Origin: Pandoraea bronchicola
Lineage (GTDB): Bacteria; Pseudomonadota; Gammaproteobacteria; Burkholderiales; Burkholderiaceae
NCBI RefSeq assembly: GCF_902459805.1
Contig: NZ_CABPST010000018.1
Span: 1 to 60,657 of the forward strand
Length of the DNA: 60,657 bases
Reading direction: 5' to 3'
Made by a program: the position numbers and the translations under genes. Positions 39,730 to 47,429 of the stretch are shown one piece after another. The notes beneath the pieces were generated by a model, which saw only the letters and a list, made by a program, of their open reading frames with translations, did not search any database and was not told the DNA's origin. How positions within the stretch are numbered: position 1 is the first letter of the stretch; the number at the start of each line of letters is the position of its first letter.

Positions 39730-39913
39730 GCGAACTCCAATGAGCGGGGTTGACTGCCGAATGCACATGCCGGCCGGCGCCGATACCGGGGCACGAGGCA
39801 TAACGGAACAGAGCAGCGCAGGACGAATCGGCCCGAAGAGGTCACCACGAGAACGCGCGGTGATGCGCTGCGCCGACGGACGACCGCGCACCGCGGCAAA
39901 AGCACGACCGATG
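39730..39913 (-). other. 184-nt gap between sctQ and sctR
   Basis: No credible gene, terminator or repeat is visible. Frames crossing it look like shadows. It may carry an internal promoter for sctRSTU and the transglycosylase, or be the remnant of a lost sctQ 3' extension. Confidence 0.4.
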
Positions 39914-40990
39914 TTAGGTCGCCGCCGGATGCACGCCCATCAGGTCACGACCCGAAATATCGCCGGACGGATCGTCGCAGGCGGCCGTGCCGCGCGCGAT
40001 CCGTGCCGCGGCTTCCCCCTCGATATGCACCGCGAGCCGCCCGTCTTCGAATCGCAGCAAACGCCCGTCAGCACGCGGTAAGCGTTCGCTCCAGAGCGTG
40101 ATGCGTCCGGCATGCAGCACACCCGCTGCCGGCAGGCGAAAGGAGGTCACAGCGATGCCCGAGCGCCAGGCCATCAACAGTGGAATGGGAAATCGCCTTT
40201 CGGCAATGACGGCGTACCACCGGGCCGCGTCGGTACTATCGAACTGCACGACGGGGCGATCGGAGCGCTGGCCATCCCGCATGGCGATAGCGTGGTCGCC
40301 ATCCACCAGCCAGTACTCGCCTCGCTCGATATCGGCCGCCATGTCGAGGAGAACCGCGTCGCCCGGGTGCAGGTCACCGCATTGCGCGGCAGGCAGCACG
40401 ACCCACCCCGCCACGAGCGCGCACCGGCGCTCCGGCCAGCCCGCCGGATCCAGCGGAACATCGCAAGGCGTCGCCCGTTTGCAGCGCTCGCGCAGCCACG
40501 AAATCGCCCCGTCAAGGTAGGTCAACGCCAACTGACGCCCCTCGCGCTGCAACACCATGCCAACGCGCCACGCCGGCTCGACATCGTCTTGCGAAAGGGA
40601 GGTCGCACACGGCCAGGATGTGACATCGCGGGTGTCGAGTTGCGCCTCGCGAAGGGCATCGTTCGACGGGCCACCACTCTCACCGCTCAGATCCCTCACG
40701 CCGCCCGTCGCCAGCGTGAGCGATGCGGCGCTCGCGTGCCATGCCGGCGGCAAGGCATCCCACGACGGCACGGGCAAGGTCGGGGCAAGCCAGTTGCACC
40801 ACTGCTGCGCGTCGCACCAGAAGCGCGTCTGGCCGATGACCCCCTCATCGACGCGCGCCGTCACGATAAGGCCGTCGCCCCCTGCACGAAGCCAGCCAAC
40901 GCGCACTTGCATATCGCCCTCAGTGAAGGCCAGACTGCCCTCGCCCGTCAGAAGATCGTCCATCGGCCCGATGTCCGGCTCAGGGTGCAT
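39914..40990 (-). CDS. sctQ: T3SS cytoplasmic ring protein SctQ
   Basis: A 358-residue protein at the SctQ position (between sctP and sctR), expected to form the cytoplasmic sorting platform. A SpoA-like segment is visible near residues 200-230 (CGDLHPGDAVLLD), and the region ending LRFEDGRLAVHIEGEA resembles the close of a second SpoA domain followed by a 35-residue tail. Overall similarity is low, as for SctQ proteins generally. The ATG at 40990 overlaps sctP by 11 bases. An internal start producing a short C-terminal product, as in SPI-2 SsaQ, is possible but not evident. Confidence 0.78.
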   Translation of the reverse strand: MHPEPDIGPMDDLLTGEGSLAFTEGDMQVRVGWLRAGGDGLIVTARVDEGVIGQTRFWCDAQQWCNWLAPTLPVPSWDALPPAWHASAASLTLATGGVRDLSGESGGPSNDALREAQLDTRDVTSWPCATSLSQDDVEPAWRVGMVLQREGRQLALTYLDGAISWLRERCKRATPCDVPLDPAGWPERRCALVAGWVVLPAAQCGDLHPGDAVLLDMAADIERGEYWLVDGDHAIAMRDGQRSDRPVVQFDSTDAARWYAVIAERRFPIPLLMAWRSGIAVTSFRLPAAGVLHAGRITLWSERLPRADGRLLRFEDGRLAVHIEGEAAARIARGTAACDDPSGDISGRDLMGVHPAAT

Positions 40991-41426
40991 AGCGCGCCTC
41001 GACTTCGATCGTGACGGCCAGTCTGAGGCGCGACGTCAGTGCGCGAGAGAGTTGACCGCGATGCGTCAGCAGGCGCCGGTACATCGCGAGCCGGACACAC
41101 AGCAGACTCACCGTGACGCCCTGCCGCCCTCGCCGGGCCTCAACGACCAACGTGTCGAGCGCGCCCCCGTGCACGATGACGCGCAACGAGCTGCCGCCGT
41201 CCCAGTTGGCGTCCTGACGTGCGTGCCAAACCCGCAGCCAGCGCAGCACATCGGCCGGCCCCGTCACGCGCGCAGCGGTTTCAGAGGCCAGAGAGAACGC
41301 CGGCTCGCCATTGTCGTCATATCGCCTGCCACGGCTCGTTGTCGTGTCACGCTGATGCGATGCCGATCTGTCCGACAGGCGGATGAATGCGTCGGCCGAC
41401 AGGGCACTCCGTTGAATGGTGGTCAT
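40980..41426 (-). CDS. sctP: T3SS needle-length regulator-like protein SctP (SsaP-like)
   Basis: A small protein of about 148 residues in the SsaP/SctP position between sctO and sctQ. Sequence similarity alone is too weak to identify it; the call rests on synteny. The ATG at 41426 has a GAGG site six or more bases upstream. The frame is open further to a TTG at 41543 that overlaps the sctO stop (TTGA), giving a 187-residue alternative. It ends in an RLAMYRRLL region and overlaps sctQ. Confidence 0.6.
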   Translation of the reverse strand: MTTIQRSALSADAFIRLSDRSASHQRDTTTSRGRRYDDNGEPAFSLASETAARVTGPADVLRWLRVWHARQDANWDGGSSLRVIVHGGALDTLVVEARRGRQGVTVSLLCVRLAMYRRLLTHRGQLSRALTSRLRLAVTIEVEARYAP

Positions 41427-41539
41427 CGTCAAGTCCTCGTGATGGCGAAGGTTATGAAGGCATTTCGTGTGATGTACGGTTTCCATCTTCTCGACGTCGC
41501 GCGACCCGCTGGAACGTGTCCCGTAGTCCCGCCGCCGGT

Positions 41540-41950
41540 TCAACTGCGGTAAAGCATCAGCAACTCCCTCAACTTCTCCTGCTTGCGGGCATTGGCCTGC
41601 AGTCGTTCACGCTGCTGACGCAATGCCGACTCGGCCTGTTGTGCCTGTTCGCGCGCCGTGCCGTGGCGGGCCGTGGCTTCGACCAGCGCCACGCGCTGCG
41701 CTTCCACAGAACGCGTCGCGCTGTCCGCTTCGCGTTGCCCGTAGACGCCGCCGCGCGACAGGGCGTCCTGCCACGCACGACGCTGCGTAACGCACGCGCG
41801 CTCGCACTCGGCGACGGCCTCGCTGGCGTCGCGCGCTGCCACCGTCATGCGCGCCAGTGCAGCGCGCAGGCTGGCTTCGCGGCGCCTTGCAAGAGCGGCC
41901 AACGCGGCGATGTTCCCGTGAGCCTTCAACTCGCCAGATGATCGAGCCAT
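41540..41950 (-). CDS. sctO: T3SS central stalk protein SctO (YscO/SsaO-like)
   Basis: A 136-residue, strongly helical, arginine-, glutamine- and alanine-rich protein, predicted as an antiparallel coiled coil. This and its position directly after the ATPase gene identify it as the FliJ/YscO-like stalk that links SctN to SctV. The start overlaps the sctN 3' end by 25 bases. Confidence 0.82.
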   Translation of the reverse strand: MARSSGELKAHGNIAALAALARRREASLRAALARMTVAARDASEAVAECERACVTQRRAWQDALSRGGVYGQREADSATRSVEAQRVALVEATARHGTAREQAQQAESALRQQRERLQANARKQEKLRELLMLYRS

Positions 41951-43290
41951 GAGCAGGTCTCGTCGAATGGCGCCACGTCATGCTGCGACTGACAGAGAAA
42001 CGCGCGAATATCCGGAGCCCGCGCGAGCGCATCGTCCGTCTCCGGATCGTGACCCACCTGATACTCCCCCACGCGAACCAGCAATTCGACTTCCGCCGCC
42101 AGCGCCATGGCACGCCGGACACGCGCAGCAGCGTCGACATGCTTCGAATCGGTTACCTGGGACATCACCCGCGAGAGGCTCTTCGCAACATCGATAGCGG
42201 GATAGTGGTTCTCCTGCGCGAGACGCCGCGACAGCACGATATGACCGTCGACGATCGAGCGCACCTCGTCGGCCAGCGGCTCGTCCAGGTTGTCACCTTC
42301 GACAAGCACGGTGTAGAACGCGGTGATGCTGCCGCGTGCCGCGGTGCCGGCGCGCTCCAGCAATCGCGGCAAACGCGCATAGAAGCTCGGCGGCAAACCG
42401 CTCGTCGCGCCGAGCGGCTCACCGGCGGCCATGCCGATATCGCGTACGGCACGCCCGAATCGCGTCAGGGAATCCATGAGCAGCAGCACGTCTTTGCCCT
42501 CATCGCGAAACGCCTCGGCGATTGCCGTCGCGGTGTAGGCCGCCTTCATCCGCTCCAGCGCCGGGCGATCGGACGTCGCCACCACACACACCGTGCGTGC
42601 GCGTGCCTCCGGCGTGAGCGCCCGTTCCAGGAACTCCCGCACCTCCCGGCCGCGCTCTCCGATCAACGCGAGAACGATGACATCGGCATCCGCGCCCTGG
42701 CACATCATCGACAGCAGCGTGCTCTTGCCGCCTCCTGCCGCGGCAAAGATGCCCAGCCGCTGGCCGCGGCCACAGGTGAGCATGCCGTCGATCGCGCGAA
42801 TGCCGATGGGCAGACATCTGGACACGAGCGCACGCGTCATGGCGGGCGGCGGTTCCGCGTCCAGCGCCCGCCACGCGGCGCCGTTCGATGGCGCCTCTTC
42901 GGGCGAGGCCGCCGGAACCAGCGGCCGCCCCAGCCCATCCAGCACTTCGCCGATCAGGTAATCGCCCACAGCGACACGCGACGCTGTCCCCAGCGCCTGC
43001 ACCAGCGCGCCGTTCGCTACGCCGTTCGGCTCGGCATACGGCGCCAGCCAGACATGCCGCCCCTCAACGGCAATGACCTCCGCATCCAGTGCCGGCGACA
43101 CGATCCGGCACTGCTCGCCAAGCGCAGCACCCGGCAAGCGGGCACGCATCGCATTCGGGGTGATCTTGTCGATGCGTCCATAGCGCACCTCGCGGCCCGC
43201 AACCCGGCGCCAGTCGTCACAGGCTTTGCGCTGCGCATCCAGCGTCCGGCGTAGTCCATTGGCGATGCGAGCGGCGTCGGGGCGGCGCAT
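41926..43290 (-). CDS. sctN: T3SS ATPase SctN
   Basis: A 454-residue FliI/YscN/SsaN-family ATPase that strips chaperones and unfolds substrates at the export gate. The Walker A motif AAGGGKST is at residues 184-191 and Walker B ends at D273 in LLLMDSLTRF. The PIGIRAIDGMLTCGRGQRLGIF region (residues 161-182), cited here by its first and last motifs PIGIRAIDG and GQRLGIF, is typical. It starts one base after the sctV stop and overlaps sctO. Confidence 0.96.
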   Translation of the reverse strand: MRRPDAARIANGLRRTLDAQRKACDDWRRVAGREVRYGRIDKITPNAMRARLPGAALGEQCRIVSPALDAEVIAVEGRHVWLAPYAEPNGVANGALVQALGTASRVAVGDYLIGEVLDGLGRPLVPAASPEEAPSNGAAWRALDAEPPPAMTRALVSRCLPIGIRAIDGMLTCGRGQRLGIFAAAGGGKSTLLSMMCQGADADVIVLALIGERGREVREFLERALTPEARARTVCVVATSDRPALERMKAAYTATAIAEAFRDEGKDVLLLMDSLTRFGRAVRDIGMAAGEPLGATSGLPPSFYARLPRLLERAGTAARGSITAFYTVLVEGDNLDEPLADEVRSIVDGHIVLSRRLAQENHYPAIDVAKSLSRVMSQVTDSKHVDAAARVRRAMALAAEVELLVRVGEYQVGHDPETDDALARAPDIRAFLCQSQHDVAPFDETCSWLDHLAS

Positions 43291-43291
43291 C

Positions 43292-45364
43292 TCAGTACGC
43301 TCCCTGCACGTCGATGGTCCCCAACACGCGAACGTGCGGCTCGTCGGCTACTTCCTGGAACGACAAGACCGGCAGGTCCGCCCGGTCGCGCTCGATCAGC
43401 TTTCGCAGGAAACGGCGCACGTCCATCGCCGTGAAGAGAACGGCGGGCGTGCCATCGTGGGCCTTCAGAACGTTGTCGATCGCGCTCATGATCGCGTCGG
43501 TCTGCGTGGGATTCAGATCGGCATAGGACCCCGACGACGTCTGCCGCACCGCTGCGCGTACAGTGTCTTCGATGCCGCGTCCGACGTTCCACCCCGTGAT
43601 GTGCTCGGTGCCCCGGCGAAAGCGTCGCGTGATGTGACGGCGCAGACTCAGCCGCACATACTCGGTCAACATGATCTGATCGCGCTCGCGCGGCGCCCAT
43701 TCGATCAGCGCCTCGAAGACTCGCCGCAGGTCGCGAATCGAGACCCCCTCCGCCACCAGCCGCTGCAGAACTTCCGCCGTCCGGCTGATCGGCAGTTGAC
43801 GCTGCAATTCCTTGACGAGTTCGCCGTAGCGATCTTCCATGCCATCCATCAGGAAACGCGCTTCCTGAACGCCGAGGAAGTCGGCCGCATGGGCATCGAT
43901 GACGAGCGACACACAGTGCGACACACGATCGGCGCCTTCGATGACGGTGCCCCCCTGCGTCAGCCACGCCTGGCGCTGTGCGTCGTTCAGCCAGAACAGA
44001 ATCTGCCCGCCGAACGGCAGCGGGGTTTCGCGCGGCGCCCCGGCGTCGAGACCTCGCAAAGCGCGTATCGGATGGGTCGCATCGTGAAGCGCCAACGCAA
44101 CGTCGGCAGCGACGTCGATGGTCATCACACTCTCGTGGTAGAGCTGAATATCCAGCGTGCCGGCGGGCAGTGTCTTGTCGACGTCGACCTTGACTTCCGG
44201 CATCGGCACGCCAAACTGCTCGAACTTCTTTTCGCGCAGGGCATCGATTCGCCCGGTCAGTGTCGCGGCGTCGGCGTCGGCCAGTGTCGAACTCACACGC
44301 ACGAGCAGCGGCTGTGCCCCCGGCCGTCCCCCCTTCGACTTCCCGGCGTCGCCGTCCTTCGCGCTCGCCGCATCCTTCGCCCCTTTGCCATCCCGTGCGA
44401 GGCGTCCCGCCCACCAGGAGGCGCCGCCGGCCAATGCCGCCAGCAGGAGGAAGTAGTGCATCGGAAAGCCGGGAATCAGGCCGAACAGCACAAGCACCAC
44501 AGCAGCCAATGTCAGCGAACGCGGCTGTGCAGCGAGCTGATCGGTGAGCTCTCGCGCCAGATTGCGACGCTGCTCGCCGGGCACGCGCGTGACGATAATG
44601 CCCGCTGTTACCGAAATGAGCAGCGCGGGAATCTGCGACACGAGCCCGTCGCCGATGGAGAGAATCGCGTAAATCGCTGCCGCATCGCCCGCACTCATGC
44701 CGCGCATGAACACGCCCACGCCGATACCGCCCAGCAAATTCACGACGATGATGACGAGCCCGGCAATGGCGTCGCCCTTGACGAATTTCATCGCCCCATC
44801 CATCGCCCCGTAGAACTGACTCTCCTTTTGCACGGTGCGTCGCAACCGCTTGGCCTCGGCGGCATCGATGGTGCCCGCGCGCAGATCGCCGTCGATGCTC
44901 ATCTGCTTGCCCGGCATGCCGTCGAGCGAAAAACGCGCCCCCACTTCCGCCACGCGCTCGGAGCCCTTCGTGATCACGATGAAGTTCACTACCGTGATGA
45001 TCAGAAAGACGATCATGCCGACGACGATGTTCCCCCCGGCCGCGAAATCACCAAACGTGTAGACGATGTCTCCTGCATCGGCGTGCAGCAGAATCAGGCG
45101 GCTCGTGCTGATCGTCAGCCCCAGCCGGAACAGCGTCGTCATCAGCAGAACAGAGGGAAACGCCGAGAAATCGAGCGGCTCGTTGATGTAGAGCGCCACC
45201 ATCAGGAGCAGCAGCGACAGGCCGAGATTGAGTGCGATGAGCAGATCCATCACCGATGGCGGCATCGGGATGATGATCATCAGGACCGTGACCAGCAACA
45301 GCGCCGCCAGCACAATGTCCTGCCGCCCGGCGGCCAGGCGCAGCCACGTCAGCAGACGTGTCAT
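43292..45364 (-). CDS. sctV: T3SS export gate protein SctV
   Basis: A 690-residue FHIPEP/FlhA/YscV/SsaV-family protein. The N-terminal half contains about eight membrane helices with PLDFSAFPSVLL and LFRLGLTISTSRL, the hallmark of the family. The C-terminal half is the nonameric cytoplasmic ring that binds chaperone-substrate complexes. A linker rich in lysine, glycine and alanine separates them near residues 325-345. The ATG at 45364 overlaps the stop of the SsaM-like gene (ATGA). Confidence 0.96.
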   Translation of the reverse strand: MTRLLTWLRLAAGRQDIVLAALLLVTVLMIIIPMPPSVMDLLIALNLGLSLLLLMVALYINEPLDFSAFPSVLLMTTLFRLGLTISTSRLILLHADAGDIVYTFGDFAAGGNIVVGMIVFLIITVVNFIVITKGSERVAEVGARFSLDGMPGKQMSIDGDLRAGTIDAAEAKRLRRTVQKESQFYGAMDGAMKFVKGDAIAGLVIIVVNLLGGIGVGVFMRGMSAGDAAAIYAILSIGDGLVSQIPALLISVTAGIIVTRVPGEQRRNLARELTDQLAAQPRSLTLAAVVLVLFGLIPGFPMHYFLLLAALAGGASWWAGRLARDGKGAKDAASAKDGDAGKSKGGRPGAQPLLVRVSSTLADADAATLTGRIDALREKKFEQFGVPMPEVKVDVDKTLPAGTLDIQLYHESVMTIDVAADVALALHDATHPIRALRGLDAGAPRETPLPFGGQILFWLNDAQRQAWLTQGGTVIEGADRVSHCVSLVIDAHAADFLGVQEARFLMDGMEDRYGELVKELQRQLPISRTAEVLQRLVAEGVSIRDLRRVFEALIEWAPRERDQIMLTEYVRLSLRRHITRRFRRGTEHITGWNVGRGIEDTVRAAVRQTSSGSYADLNPTQTDAIMSAIDNVLKAHDGTPAVLFTAMDVRRFLRKLIERDRADLPVLSFQEVADEPHVRVLGTIDVQGAY

Positions 45365-45750
45365 GGACGGGTCTCCCGTTGCTGCTGCGCGTCGATCCGC
45401 TCGAGCAGCCGGCGCATTCGGGTGACGCACGACAACCATTCGACCGCTTGAAAACCGGCGCTCGCCGGTGGACTGGCGATCAGCATCGGACGTCCCTGCG
45501 CCACACAGGCCCGCACAGGAATGCCGAAACTCCACTCCGGGGCGCACGTCTGGATCAGCAAAGGTAACCAACGCTGCGCGCGCTCGGCGCGATGGGCGAG
45601 CGCCAGCACCAACGTCACACCGTGCGCATCGACCTCCGTCATCAGCACACAGGGGGCGAGCGCGATCCGCATACGGGGTGCGACGCGTTGCGGCGGCAGC
45701 GCCAGCAATTCGAAGAGCAGCTCGAGCTTGCGTTGGGTCTGGGTGTCCAT
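45361..45750 (-). CDS. SsaM-like T3SS protein
   Basis: A 129-residue protein directly upstream of sctV, the place of ssaM in SPI-2. It begins MDTQTQRKLELLFELLALPP, comparable in character to the SsaM start, and ends in a basic helix (VTRMRRLLERID). In Salmonella, SsaM works with SsaB and SsaL in the gatekeeper complex that orders translocator before effector secretion. SsaB-like and SctW genes are both present here, which supports the call. Similarity is weak by eye. Confidence 0.62.
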   Translation of the reverse strand: MDTQTQRKLELLFELLALPPQRVAPRMRIALAPCVLMTEVDAHGVTLVLALAHRAERAQRWLPLLIQTCAPEWSFGIPVRACVAQGRPMLIASPPASAGFQAVEWLSCVTRMRRLLERIDAQQQRETRP

Positions 45751-45905
45751 CGGCGATCTTGCGTTGGGATCGTGCTGGCAGGGATTGCCAGGCACGCTGA
45801 GCGTTCGGAAAGCGGCAGCGGGCATGGTCGCCCATTCACAGGGGGGCGGCTATCCGGCGCAGACCTGAATTTCGGTGCGTGTCGCTCGGCGAACGGCGTG
45901 CTGCC

Positions 45906-46565
45906 TCACAACATCATTCGCAGGCGATGCGCCCAATTGACGATATCGGCGACGTTGTGCGCGTCGAGCTTGCGCATCATGTTCAGCCGGTGTGTCTCGA
46001 CCGTCTTCACACTGATCGACAACAATTGCGCGATGTCGCGGTTGCGTTGCCCTTCCGCGACCAGCTTGAGCACCTGACGCTCGCGCAACGTCAGCGAACG
46101 TTCGGGCATCTCGACGGTGCACGGGCGCGGCGCATACGCCACGCTCGCCGGATCATGCATGCCGCCGAATACGGCCGGATCGACAAACCGCTCCCCGCGG
46201 ATCCCCTGACACGCCGCGTGAATCAGCGTCTCGCGAGCGCTGCTTTTGAGCACGAACGCCAACGCGCCAGCTTCCAGCGACTGACGCGCCCGCTCGCTGT
46301 CGTCGCTCGCGGAATTGACCACGATGCGCAAGTCCGGCCAGCGTTGGGCGCATTGCCGGATCACGTCCACACCGTCCATGCCGGGCAGCCCCAGATCCAA
46401 CACCATCAGCGCCGGTCGATGGACTACGCAGGCCCGGTACACGTCGAGTCCGTTGACAACCCGCGCCAGCACGGACCATCCGAGATCCTGCTCGATCAGA
46501 CGGCAAAGACCGTCGGCCAGCAATTCGTGATCCTCCACAACGATGACACCGATACACCCCGTCAT
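45906..46565 (-). CDS. SsrB-like NarL/FixJ-family response regulator
   Basis: A 219-residue two-domain regulator. The receiver domain has acidic residues E11 and D12, phospho-acceptor D57 (MVLDLGLPGMDG), S85 and K107. The C-terminal LuxR-type helix-turn-helix (about 155-219) contains LTLRERQVLKLVAEG and SVKTVETHRLNMMRKL. It diverges from the SsaB-like/sctC operon exactly as ssrB does from ssaB in SPI-2, so it probably controls the T3SS. No cognate SsrA-type kinase gene is in the window. A GAGGAG site precedes the ATG. Confidence 0.9.
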   Translation of the reverse strand: MTGCIGVIVVEDHELLADGLCRLIEQDLGWSVLARVVNGLDVYRACVVHRPALMVLDLGLPGMDGVDVIRQCAQRWPDLRIVVNSASDDSERARQSLEAGALAFVLKSSARETLIHAACQGIRGERFVDPAVFGGMHDPASVAYAPRPCTVEMPERSLTLRERQVLKLVAEGQRNRDIAQLLSISVKTVETHRLNMMRKLDAHNVADIVNWAHRLRMML

Positions 46566-46905
46566 TCGTAGCTCCTCGATTGTTAGTCATTAGCGTTCAT
46601 GCAGATTTTTGTTCACTTTCTTTCGAATTCGGGCCAACCGCTGGAAACTTGTGCCATCGCCTGACAATCCGCTTGGGAAAACGTCGCAAACCGCGATCGG
46701 CGGCGGCGACTTCAGGTCTGCGCCGGATGGCGGCATCGAAGCAACGCTTGATAATGACGATCCTTGAACGGCGCCATATCGATCGGCGGCGCCAAGCGAT
46801 GACGCACGTCGTCGAGGCCGCGTCGATGCTTCGTCGATGCCTCATTGATGCCGCGCGTCCCTCGTTTCCCGTGCCCTTGCATTGCATTGCCTCCTTCAGA
46901 TACCT
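46566..46905. promoter_or_regulatory. Divergent regulatory region between the response regulator and the SsaB-like operon
   Basis: This 340-nt gene-free region must hold promoters for both directions. Visible elements are three 11-bp tandem units (cgtcgatgctt, cgtcgatgcct, cattgatgccg; 46821-46853) and ggcgcc boxes at 46770-46775 and 46788-46793. A somewhat AT-richer stretch lies at 46590-46625. The tandem units have helical spacing and lie about 55-85 nt before the SsaB-like start, a plausible regulator site. Confidence 0.5.
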
Positions 46906-47427
46906 ATGCGTTTGCCATTTGCGCTTGCCGCGCTAGACTGGATTGCCCCGCGCGACGTTCAGGGTGCGCGCATTACGCTCAATCTCGACGGCCGGCGCGG
47001 CTGGACTTGTCCCGCCAGTGGCGGCTACTGCGTGGCGACGGCGGTGGCACTGCCACACGTGCCACACGCACCACACGCACCACACGCGCCGCAAGGGCAG
47101 CAGACGCAGCCGCTCGCGATGGCGCTCGACGGTGACACCGCGCTCTCACGCTGGCTCATGCGTCTCGCGCTCGTGATCGCCGGTCAACCGGCGTTGCGTG
47201 ACGACAGTCTGTGCATCGCGAACGACGTCCTCTGGTGGGTTCACCGTTTCGACGGCGACGAACCGGCAGCGCGCGTGGAAGCGCAACTCCGGCGCCAGCT
47301 CCTGGCCTGCACGATGGTGGCGTCGCAGGGCATGCAGGGTCAGGCGGCGCCGCCTGCATCGCTGGTGTCCCACGCCGCCGGCGCGGCAGACGCCAGCCAG
47401 CGCCTTGACGTCCTGCGCCGTTGCTGA
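46906..47427 (+). CDS. SsaB/SpiC (SepD)-like T3SS gatekeeper protein
   Basis: A 173-residue protein at the ssaB position, first in the operon before the secretin. The pattern resembles Salmonella SsaB: a short N-terminal strand region, an LDGRRGW segment, DVLWWVHRF where SsaB has its tryptophan/tyrosine strand, and a helix VEAQLRRQLLACTMV. A four-unit HVP/HAP repeat inserted near residues 50-61 makes it longer than SsaB (133). In SPI-2 the protein forms a gatekeeper with SsaL and SsaM. The start is uncertain; a TTG at 46882 is in frame and neither has a clear ribosome-binding site. Confidence 0.6.
   Translation: MRLPFALAALDWIAPRDVQGARITLNLDGRRGWTCPASGGYCVATAVALPHVPHAPHAPHAPQGQQTQPLAMALDGDTALSRWLMRLALVIAGQPALRDDSLCIANDVLWWVHRFDGDEPAARVEAQLRRQLLACTMVASQGMQGQAAPPASLVSHAAGAADASQRLDVLRRC
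47053..47088 (+). repeat. Four 9-bp tandem units in the SsaB-like gene
   Basis: ccacacgtg, ccacacgca, ccacacgca and ccacacgcg follow each other without gaps and encode proline/histidine tripeptides in frame. Unit gain or loss would change length without frameshift. Confidence 0.85.
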
Positions 47428-47429
47428 CC

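Noticed and set aside
43226-45451. 741-codon plus-strand frame opposite sctV
   Set aside because: Histidine/arginine/glutamine-rich shadow of sctV; no motif or start signal.
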